The position numbers and the translations under genes were made by a program. Below, one piece after another: positions 25,233 to 33,700 of a stretch of 64,000 nt of DNA. The stretch is from Paenibacillus sp. MBLB1832. GTDB lineage: Bacteria > Bacillota > Bacilli > Paenibacillales > NBRC-103111. Positions within the stretch are counted from its first letter, which is position 1. The number at the start of each line of letters is the position of its first letter. The stretch is from assembly GCF_032271945.1 (NCBI RefSeq), contig NZ_CP130319.1:1941001-2005000 (forward strand), given 5' to 3'. Under the pieces are notes generated by a model. The model searched no databases, was not told the origin of the DNA, and worked only from the letters and a program-made list of their open reading frames with translations.

Positions 25233-27437
25233 ATGATATCTCAAAATGATGCCAACATACGCTACAAATGGGCCCAATCCCGTGTTGGCGGGGGAGGTTA
25301 TATTACGGGGCTGCTTCAGCATCCCGACCTGCCTGGCATGCTATTTGCAAGATGCGATGTGGCAGGAGTTTTGGTCAGCAGAGATGGGGGAGAGAGCTTT
25401 GAGGCAATCAACCATGGGATGTCGGAGTCTTCCCATCACAGCGTGGAAAGTTTTGCAACTAGCCCCCACGACAGTAACGTTTGGTTTCGCTGTTCGGGTG
25501 AAGCAAGAGATCGGCGAACTTTCGGCTTTATTCATAAGAGTACGGACGGAGGTTTCACTTGGAGGTTGGTTACCAGGGAACCAGATTATATTGGAAACGG
25601 CAATCATCGATATTTCGGAGAAATGATTGCCGTTGATCCGAACGACCCGAATAATGTTGTGGCAGCCAGCTTCTCCATGGGACTGTTCCGTAGTGAGGAT
25701 CTTGGTGAGACATGGCACTCTGTTGGTTTGAAAGGGGAACCGTTTAAGGCGGTCGCGTTTCATCCCGATCTTCCAGGTAAAGTCTATGCAGGTACGATGA
25801 CGGAGATGGCCCACTTGGATTATTTGAATCCCCAGTTCTCGCCTCGCAAGCACGGAGGGCGATTATACGTATCCGAGGATCATGGAGCAACGTGGTCATT
25901 GCTATATGAACGGGAGGATATCGCTTTCGCGGATTTGGCATTTTCACGCGGGCTGATGCTTGTGGCAGGAGGTGAAACGGGCATTTGGAGGAGTACGGAC
26001 GGGGGGCTGAGCTTCGAGAAGGCGTCAGCCGGGCTCCCGTTACCTGCCGTCTGTTCCAATATCGCAGCGGACCCGTTTCAGCCAGGCACGTTCTATACGG
26101 GAATTTGCCGTTGGCCGGATCAGGTTCACATTCCGGTCATACCTTTGTACGTAACTCGTGACGATGGCGAAAGCTGGCACCTGCTGCGCGACTACGACCC
26201 GGACAATTTCAGCCAATACCCGTTTGCGCAAGGTGATATTCGGCCGATCGGCTGGGCCATTGCCAAGCTGAAGCCAGATGTGCACGTGCCGGGACGGCTC
26301 TATATGTGCAATTGGTACGGCGTGTCGGTGAGTGAGGACGGGGGCAGGACCTGGAGCGGGAATAGGTTCCAAGGGATCGAAAATATTTGCATCGAAGCAA
26401 TAGCGGCGGACCCCCTGGACCCGGATACGTTTTACTACGCTCCAGCGGATAAGCAGATTGAGATGACGAGGGATAACGGCAGATCTTATAAAGAATTTGT
26501 TTATATACATTCGGCCCATACGTACTTTTGCAGTACTGCGATAGCCCCATCCCGGCATAGGAAAGGACTCGTCGTATACGGGGTAAGCAACAGCCACGCA
26601 AGACAAAGCGCGATCTACCGAACGGAGGACAGCGGGCTAATGGCGGAGGCCGTATGGGAACTTCCGCAAGGCTGCTTCGTGCAGGCGTTGCGAGACGATC
26701 CTTTTGATTTCAGCGTCTTCTACGCTGCTGTAGACGGAAAACAGGGGGGCGGTGCTGGCTTGTATCGTTCCAATGATGAGGGACTCACCTGGCAAGAGCT
26801 GCGCTCTCCCTACCCGCCGCACGTCGAGACCGTTCCTCACCGTAGAGATCTGGTGGAACGTGAGATATTGTCCGTTGTGTTTTATCAAGAGAAAAATGTT
26901 TGCGGATCGAATCAGCTTCTCTACGTTTCACCGCATTCCCGCTCTACCTTCTACGTCGGAGAGTGGACGGAGGGAATCTTTGTGACCCGCGATGGAGGCG
27001 CCAGTTGGACAAAGATATCTGACCAGTTGCCGTTTTTAGCAAGTCCCAGCTCAATTCTGGTCAATTTAAATGGCGACGATCAACGGCCTGGCGTCCTGTA
27101 CGCAGGATTTATCAGGGAAGGATTATGGAGAACCGAAGATGACGGGCGGACTTGGACGAAACTGTACCCGCTGGGAGATGGCGCTTATAACGCTAGCGCC
27201 TTAGCAGTCGGCGGGGTTACGCCGGATGAACTTTACATGGCCTGCGAGCCGCTGGCGTGGAGCCCTTGCCCGTCCTCTGTGCTGTACAGTCCTGACCGTG
27301 GGCGATCGTGGTCGGAGATCTACGATGAATCGCTTGGTGCTATACGTTGGAAAGGAATTGCAGTCAACCGCAAAACGGGAACCGTCCAAGCGGTCAGTTG
27401 CGGGAACGGGGCCTTCTATGCGGAGAGATGTATATGA
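25233..27437 (+). CDS. Asp-box (BNR) beta-propeller protein, GH74- or sialidase-like fold
   Basis: Protein of 734 residues with many Asp-box repeats (S-x-D-G-G-x-T-W type): SRDGGESF, STDGGFTW, SEDHGATW, STDGGLSF, TRDDGESW, SEDGGRTW, SNDEGLTW, TRDGGASW, TEDDGRTW and SPDRGRSW. That number suggests two seven-bladed propellers, as in GH74 xyloglucanases and sortilin-like proteins. There is no signal peptide, so it is predicted to act inside the cell or to be exported another way. Catalytic residues cannot be assigned. It is followed 55 bp later by a GH28-like gene, probably in one operon. The fold is confident; enzyme activity is unproven. Confidence 0.82.
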   Translation: MISQNDANIRYKWAQSRVGGGGYITGLLQHPDLPGMLFARCDVAGVLVSRDGGESFEAINHGMSESSHHSVESFATSPHDSNVWFRCSGEARDRRTFGFIHKSTDGGFTWRLVTREPDYIGNGNHRYFGEMIAVDPNDPNNVVAASFSMGLFRSEDLGETWHSVGLKGEPFKAVAFHPDLPGKVYAGTMTEMAHLDYLNPQFSPRKHGGRLYVSEDHGATWSLLYEREDIAFADLAFSRGLMLVAGGETGIWRSTDGGLSFEKASAGLPLPAVCSNIAADPFQPGTFYTGICRWPDQVHIPVIPLYVTRDDGESWHLLRDYDPDNFSQYPFAQGDIRPIGWAIAKLKPDVHVPGRLYMCNWYGVSVSEDGGRTWSGNRFQGIENICIEAIAADPLDPDTFYYAPADKQIEMTRDNGRSYKEFVYIHSAHTYFCSTAIAPSRHRKGLVVYGVSNSHARQSAIYRTEDSGLMAEAVWELPQGCFVQALRDDPFDFSVFYAAVDGKQGGGAGLYRSNDEGLTWQELRSPYPPHVETVPHRRDLVEREILSVVFYQEKNVCGSNQLLYVSPHSRSTFYVGEWTEGIFVTRDGGASWTKISDQLPFLASPSSILVNLNGDDQRPGVLYAGFIREGLWRTEDDGRTWTKLYPLGDGAYNASALAVGGVTPDELYMACEPLAWSPCPSSVLYSPDRGRSWSEIYDESLGAIRWKGIAVNRKTGTVQAVSCGNGAFYAERCI

Positions 27438-27492
27438 GTGCTGTTGGCACATTCAGAACTAGGTTCATATAACAACAAGGAGGTAGCTTTTG

Positions 27493-28815
27493 ATGATAAC
27501 AAGCAAATTTACAAGCGGGATGCCCGCATCGGAAATCGTAGCTTCAATAGACTACAAAGTGCGTATTAACGGAACGGATTGTTTCGTTTATGTGTGTGAG
27601 TCAGCTAGCTATGTGATAGGAAGTGGAGAAGGACCAGTGACAGTGGAGATCGAAACCCCACTCTGTGTGGAGCAGGTGAAGGTACGTCCCTTGAGCAAGG
27701 GAATCCAGCCTAAGCCAGCGAATGGGAGCATCACATTGGAGGTGCAGGCCCCCATCAAGTTGTCTATCGAGTTCGGAGGAGATATTCGGAAGCCGCTGTT
27801 CCTTCTGATCAACCCGCCGGAGAACAACCGGCCGGATCCGTCGGACCTTAGCGTCAAGTACTACCGAGGCGGAGCGGTCTATGATGCGGGCGAAATCATC
27901 TTAAACTCTGGTGAAACTGTGTATATCGAAGAAGGGGCTGTGGTGCGCGGGCATATTACGGCTCCGGAATCAAACGGCGCTAGGATAGCGGGCCGTGGCA
28001 TCTTGGACGGATCGGGCTGGCGGACGACGGGACTGCAACCTTACGAGAAACGCAAGCAAATGATCAAAGCGATTTCCTGCAATGACCTAGAAATCGAAGG
28101 AATTACGGTAGTCGACGGTTCAAACTGGCATGTCGTACCGATCGGCAGTCATAACGTAACGATCCGCAACCTCAATGTCATCACGTTTGAAGGGACCGGG
28201 GACGGCTGCGATATTGTCGGGTGCGAGAATGTAGTGGTTGACAATTGCTTCATACGGGCCAAAGACGATTGTCTAGCCGTTAAGGCAGTCGATTACCACC
28301 ACGAAGCCGGTCTTGCCAATGTGAAGAACGTGTTGGTGCAGAACTGCGTGTTCTGGAATGCGGAGTGGGGCAATTGCATGGAAATCGGCTACGAGACTCG
28401 CTGTGACACCATTAGCGGTGTCACATTCCGGAACATCGATGTCATGCGTTGCGAGTTTGAAGGGCATCAGTCTGGCGGCGTGTTCACGATCCACAATGGG
28501 GACAGAGCCGTCATTCAGGACATCTTGTACGAGGATATCCGGGTGGAGGACGCGCAAGAGAAGCTGGTCGACATCAAAGTGCTCGATTCCAAATATTCAC
28601 GGGACACCATCAGAGGGCAGGTGGACGGCGTAACCTTCCGGAATATCCAGGTGATCGACGGTTTATTCCCGGTTTCTATCATTCGCGGATGGAGTGAGGA
28701 GCACATGATCCGCAACATCCGCTTCGAAGGACTCACTGTCCATGGAGAGCCTGTGAAATCGGCCAACGACGCCAGAATGGTCGTGGAGTTGGCCGTGGAT
28801 GTCAGTTTTCAATGA
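27493..28815 (+). CDS. GH28-like right-handed beta-helix protein
   Basis: Protein of about 440 residues with an N-terminal beta-sandwich (about 1-120) and a parallel beta-helix. Rungs are visible as repeated NVTIRNLNV, NVVVDNCFI, NVLVQNCVF, GVTFRNIDV and GVTFRNIQV. The motifs GTGDGCDIVG and AKDDCLAVK resemble the catalytic Asp strands of GH28 polygalacturonases, but the classical GHG and RIK signatures are not clear, so substrate and activity are open. There is no signal peptide. The ATG at 27493 fits AAGGAGG at 27477-27483; a TTG directly before it is less likely. It may trim oligosaccharides in the cytoplasm together with the propeller protein. Confidence 0.8.
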   Translation: MITSKFTSGMPASEIVASIDYKVRINGTDCFVYVCESASYVIGSGEGPVTVEIETPLCVEQVKVRPLSKGIQPKPANGSITLEVQAPIKLSIEFGGDIRKPLFLLINPPENNRPDPSDLSVKYYRGGAVYDAGEIILNSGETVYIEEGAVVRGHITAPESNGARIAGRGILDGSGWRTTGLQPYEKRKQMIKAISCNDLEIEGITVVDGSNWHVVPIGSHNVTIRNLNVITFEGTGDGCDIVGCENVVVDNCFIRAKDDCLAVKAVDYHHEAGLANVKNVLVQNCVFWNAEWGNCMEIGYETRCDTISGVTFRNIDVMRCEFEGHQSGGVFTIHNGDRAVIQDILYEDIRVEDAQEKLVDIKVLDSKYSRDTIRGQVDGVTFRNIQVIDGLFPVSIIRGWSEEHMIRNIRFEGLTVHGEPVKSANDARMVVELAVDVSFQ

Positions 28816-28909
28816 CGTTGCGAAGTAATCGCCGAATCCCATATTCCTTCGGAGTTAAGGAGAAATAATTAGTGGAAGCTAACTAAGGCAATGACTCGTC
28901 ACGAAGCAA

Positions 28910-28955
28910 AGGCCACCTCCACTGAAGCCTCAACGGCTTCATGTGGCAGTGGCCT
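28910..28955. terminator. Hairpin between convergent genes
   Basis: Arms of about 20 bases (AGGCCAC...TGAAGCC against GGCTTCA...GTGGCCT) with small internal mismatches. It sits between the GH28-like and GH5 genes and could end transcription from both sides; the T-rich tail is weak. Confidence 0.6.
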
Positions 28956-28970
28956 ATTTGCTGGTACGGC

Positions 28971-30488
28971 TTACTGCTCAGTCAACGTAATGTTGTCAGC
29001 ATTAAATTGTACGCCGCTGTCTGCTTTCCAAATATACAAGATCATATCGCCCATTTCGCTGTTCGGCGTTGTGAACGTCACTTCTTTATAATCCCAGCTG
29101 CTGGAGGTGAAATTGAGCGGGTAGTTGGTTTCCACTCCGCCGACTGTCCATTTAATGCCGAGGGCCGTAGCGGTACTTGCAGTTGCGCTGTGTTTGCCCC
29201 GAGCGGTTAATTTGTAAGTTTTGTTTTTCTTTAGGACGGCAAATTGGCCTGCACCTCCGGCGCTGCCGGAAGCGATCTTCAACGAATGGTAGCCAGCGTA
29301 TTTCAAAGATGTATCATCGCTCGATCCGCTCCAATTGTTCCAGTTGCGTAAGCCTCCTTCGAAATCACCGTTGTCCAGTGGAGCGACCCAAGTATAAAGA
29401 GGAACGGAAAGGGTGCCTCGATTGTCTTTCCAGGTTTTGTCGCCGAACCAGCTGAGATTGGTCGGGCTCGTCGTGCTGTTGATTTCATAGCCGCCGCCTT
29501 GCGTGGTTCCAGTCGTGAGGTCGAAAATGTCATCGCCTGTCCATGCCCAAGCGATTCGGCCGACATTATTCGGCACCGCCACGGCAAACATGCTGTCCAC
29601 GACGGAAACGTCCGCATTGTTACCGACCCCGTATTCCCCGACGATAATCGGCAATCCTTTCGTCCTGATTGTGTTCACATAGTTGTTGAAGCGAGTTTCT
29701 CCAGAGGTCCATTTTTCATACATGTGAACGGAAAAAACAAGGTTTGTATACTTGCTCTTTAGCTGTGTGCCTTTGCTGACGATGGCGCTGTCGTTGCTGC
29801 TCGCACCATTGACGAAGCCGTTGCCTTGACCGTAGTCATGATCGTCGACGACGATGATATTGCTCGGAGCCACGCTGCGAATCGCGCCGATCAGCGTGTC
29901 GTTAGTGCTATACCACTTGTTGACGGAGTCTGCGAGTGAATAGGTGCCGATTCCCGGTTCATTCATTGGGTTAAACCAAACGCGGTCGTTGTCTTTAAAG
30001 CGAACCGCCATGTCCTTCCACCAGGTAACCATTTCGCTTAAGGACGGATAGCGGTCGCTTCCCTCGGTCACCGGGCTGGCCTCTGGATAGCGGCCAGTCA
30101 CATCGTGGTTCTCAATGATCACAATAGCGCCTTTTGCTGTATACGCATTAACGATCGCACTAATATCCTGTGTTTTGGCTACACCATTGTAAGCCAGTCG
30201 CGGGTACATGTTCACCCGAATCGTGTTGAATTTCCAGTTATCGACGATTAGGCCCGCGTCGTTTGCGGTATTGCGAGTCCACGGCCAGTACTCTCCGTTG
30301 ACGTTGACTCCCTTCACGACGAATTCAGCTCCGTTTCGATCTACAATTTTCGTTCCCGAAACGCTGAAGGTACCGGCGCCTAGGGCTTTGCCGCTCAGTC
30401 CGGGGAAACCGAAGGCCAATGTGGATAGGGCAATCATAAAGGCTAGCAGCAAGTAAAAAGTGTTCCTGTTCACTCTGTAAAGATTCAT
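28971..30488 (-). CDS. Secreted GH5 glycosidase with C-terminal carbohydrate-binding module
   Basis: Extracellular retaining endo-glycosidase, 505 residues. The signal peptide covers about 1-38 (cleavage near KALGA). The GH5 domain covers about 40-365, with acid/base E177 in FNPMNEPG and nucleophile E285 in VGEYG; the strand-3 region reads RVNMYPRLA. A CBM of the CBM4/9-like jelly-roll kind follows (about 370-505, NGDFEGGLRNWNNWSG). The catalytic domain closely matches that of the divergent S-layer protein. The subfamily, and so mannanase versus endoglucanase, cannot be decided by eye. SD GGAGG precedes the ATG, and a cre-like site lies 28 bp upstream. Confidence 0.9.
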   Translation of the reverse strand: MNLYRVNRNTFYLLLAFMIALSTLAFGFPGLSGKALGAGTFSVSGTKIVDRNGAEFVVKGVNVNGEYWPWTRNTANDAGLIVDNWKFNTIRVNMYPRLAYNGVAKTQDISAIVNAYTAKGAIVIIENHDVTGRYPEASPVTEGSDRYPSLSEMVTWWKDMAVRFKDNDRVWFNPMNEPGIGTYSLADSVNKWYSTNDTLIGAIRSVAPSNIIVVDDHDYGQGNGFVNGASSNDSAIVSKGTQLKSKYTNLVFSVHMYEKWTSGETRFNNYVNTIRTKGLPIIVGEYGVGNNADVSVVDSMFAVAVPNNVGRIAWAWTGDDIFDLTTGTTQGGGYEINSTTSPTNLSWFGDKTWKDNRGTLSVPLYTWVAPLDNGDFEGGLRNWNNWSGSSDDTSLKYAGYHSLKIASGSAGGAGQFAVLKKNKTYKLTARGKHSATASTATALGIKWTVGGVETNYPLNFTSSSWDYKEVTFTTPNSEMGDMILYIWKADSGVQFNADNITLTEQ

Positions 30489-30790
30489 TAATGTTCTCCT
30501 CCAAAAGTAATTATTTGTATGCGGTTACAAAAAGCGAATAAAACGCGATCTTTCCGGTACACCCATCACCCCCAAACCAGTAATAAGCCTAGTATATGAT
30601 AATGAATCCGTTTTCATAGAGAGGATGTTGTTCAACCCCAGGGTGAAAATCGTATGATGGGTGAATGGTGAGGCTGTACATCTGACAAAAATCAACCTCC
30701 ATCTTTGTGTTTATCTATCCTTCGTTACCGTTGCGATAGGTACAATAATAGCGGGAGTTATCTTATTTTACGGGGAGGAAATTAGACACT
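30489..30790. other. Divergent regulatory region between the two GH5 genes
   Basis: 302 bp without a gene. It holds a cre-like site near the minus-strand gene. TACAAT about 40 bp before the plus-strand ATG is a possible -10 without a recognisable -35. Nothing else clear is seen. Confidence 0.5.
30516..30529. promoter_or_regulatory. cre-like CcpA site before the secreted GH5 gene
   Basis: TGTATGCGGTTACA matches the CcpA consensus TGWAANCGNTNWCA at all fixed positions but one. It lies in the leader of the minus-strand gene, where repression by roadblock is common. Confidence 0.5.
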
Positions 30791-33700
30791 ATGATCTATA
30801 ACAGCTGGAAGCACCAAAGTCGTATGTGTATGCTGCTTGCCCTAATGATGCTGGTCTCGCTGCTGACCGTTGCGATTCCAATCGCACCGCAAAAGGCGGA
30901 AGCGGCGGCTCTGCTGTATGGGGAAGATTTTGCCGATAATCTAGCAGAAGGCTGGTCGCAAAGCGAGGGGGTTGTTGTCGAGCAAGGGAGCCTGAGGGTG
31001 ACGGAAACGTCTCAGTCCCGACTCAGCGTCTATGAATCCGTTTATTTCGGCGGAGACGAGCCCTATACGTACGCTGTAGATGTAAGCGCCGTCAAGCATG
31101 GCTCGAACTGGAACGCAGGACGAATTATTTGTAACTATAATGATGGAAGTTACTACGCGTTGCTAATTCCTTTCTACGATGGCGGAGGAGCAGGCGATTA
31201 TGTGGAGCTGCAAAAAGTGACCGGCGGGAATGAAGTCTCCAGCATTCGCTCCAATGCGCGATATGCTTTTTATACCGGGAACGGCTCGCCTACCACCGTC
31301 CGCTTTCAAATAAGCTACAATCCTGTTGGGAGTAAAATAACTGTTGCAGCTACTCCGCAAGGCGGAACTTCGGTTGTCGTGTTCAGCGATGTTGAACTCA
31401 GTGATCAGCTAGGCGGCTACATTGGAATCGGTAATCGAAGCGGTGTAGGCAGCTTTGACAACATTACCGTGACCAGCAGTCCAACACCTGAGCTGACAGT
31501 TGGTGCGCCTACTTTACCGACGCCGACACCGACGCCGACACCGACACCGACGCCGACACCGACTCCGACGGAGCCGACAGTAACCAGCCCCCCTACTGCC
31601 GACACACTGATTAGCAACGCCAGCTTTGAAAGCAACGCAAGGCTGACTTACCCAGCGCAGGCGTGGATGGTTTGGGCTAACGCCGAGATTGGCAGCGATG
31701 CCAAGGCTGGCGCACATTCGCTGAAAATTACGGATGTCGGCAGCGGCGGTGCAGGACAATTCGTGTCGCTGGAGCCGAACAAGACATACAAATTAAGCTT
31801 TTGGGGGAAAATTACGTCCGGTGATGCCTGGGTTATTGTTAAGCTGAAGCGGAAAGATGTCGCTCAAACGTCAGATTTTCAAACGGTAACCGTCTCGGGC
31901 GGAAGCTACACTCACTATGAAACGACGTTCACGATGCCCGCCGATGCGGAGAACGGTGCGGACAATGCGGCTAAATCGCAGATCGGCATCTGGAAGAACG
32001 GTACGGCGGTTCTCACACTAGACGAATTCTCGCTGACGGAAATTCCGTCGACTTACCCGATCGTACCAGCGCCCACGGAGCCTGTTGGAGACGTGCCGAC
32101 GATGGCTAACGGGAACTTCACGACCGCGGACAGCCGAATTCTCGACCCGCAAGGACATGAGTTTCTCATTAAGGGAGTGAACGTGAACGGTCCTCGCTGG
32201 CCGTGGTCACGCGATACGCTGCAGGATATGGATCTCATGACAGATACGTGGAAATTCAATACGGTGCGGGTCAACATGTTTCCGCGCTTGGCCAGGAACG
32301 GTGTGCCGAACAATAACGGCGATCTGGACAAGCTCGTGACGTGGTTTACGAAGAAAAAGGTAGTGGTCATTTTAGAAGACCATGATTTCACGGGACAATA
32401 TCCGAAAGATACCGCGTTTCAAACGACGGAACAAGACGGTACCGTCAACTATTATCCGAGCATGACCGAATTGACCGACTATTGGAAGAGCTTGGCCGAG
32501 ACGTACAAAGATAATCCTTACGTATGGTTTAATTTCTTGAACGAACCGGGGGTAGGCGGCCTTTCGAAGCAAGATTCAATCGAGCGCTGGAATACCGTCC
32601 ACACACAGCTCATTCAAGCGGTACGCGCGCAGGGTGCAAACAACTTGATTATGCTGGACGAGCACAATTGGGGACAAGGGTACGGCTATAAGAATGGCGA
32701 TGAGGACAGCGCGGTCATTCGCAAAGGGCCGGGGCTGACCTCGCAATTCGGCGGAATTGTATACGCCTTACATATGTATGGGGAATGGAATCAAGCTTCC
32801 GAGCGGCTAGCCCGTTATATCGATAAGATTCACAGCTTGAACCTGCCGATCATCATCGGAGAATTCGGCACGGAGGGGACTCCGGCGAACACCGGTGCTG
32901 TCAAATCGATGTTTGACGCTGCGGTATCCCGTCATGCAGGCCGAATGTTTTGGCATTGGGACGGCGAAGACCGATTTAACCTGACTACCGGAGGAGAAAA
33001 GTCGGGCGGCTGGCGAGTGAACCGGATCAATGGTGCGGAGCCTACGAATTTATCCTGGCAAGGCAAGTTGATTTGGGACGACACGCATGGGCTATACAAC
33101 ACGGATGGGATCGACCTAAGCCTTGAATCCATATCACTGCATTCCAGCTCGCCAGGTACTTCCAGCAGCAACATGCAGGCCGTTGCAGTCGTACGCAATT
33201 TGGGACGAGAAAATCTGCCGGAATCAACGGCGTTCACGGTAAAATTTTATGTTAACAACGCTCTAGTCTCCAGCAAAACATACACGGGTCCGATTCGATT
33301 CCTAGACGGCGCCAGCGTCGTGTCGGATGAGTGGGTCATGCAAGGTCAAACCGCTGCGGTTCGCGCTGTTCTGGCATATGCCCAAGATACGAAAGTGGCG
33401 AACAATGAGCAAACGGTGAGCTATTCCACGTCACAGCCGAGCTCAGGGGCAGACCTTGTCATCTCGGATATTGGCACTGGGACAGAGGCGGTTGCTTCCG
33501 GAAATTCATTAACCTTGACCGCAAAAGTAACGAATAGGGGCCTCACGGCGTATTCGGATAAGAATGTCCATGTCGGTTTCAAGGTGGACGGTATTCCTGC
33601 AGGGTGGTCCATCCAGCTCGCTTCTATTCCGGCGGGCGGGGAGATGACGGTGACCTCAGTGGTCCCTTACAAAGTGGAACAAGAACGCGATTTTGTGATC

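Noticed and set aside
31517-31570. Tandem short repeats as a possible CRISPR or regulatory repeat
   Set aside because: The units are six bases, in frame, and encode a Pro-Thr linker.
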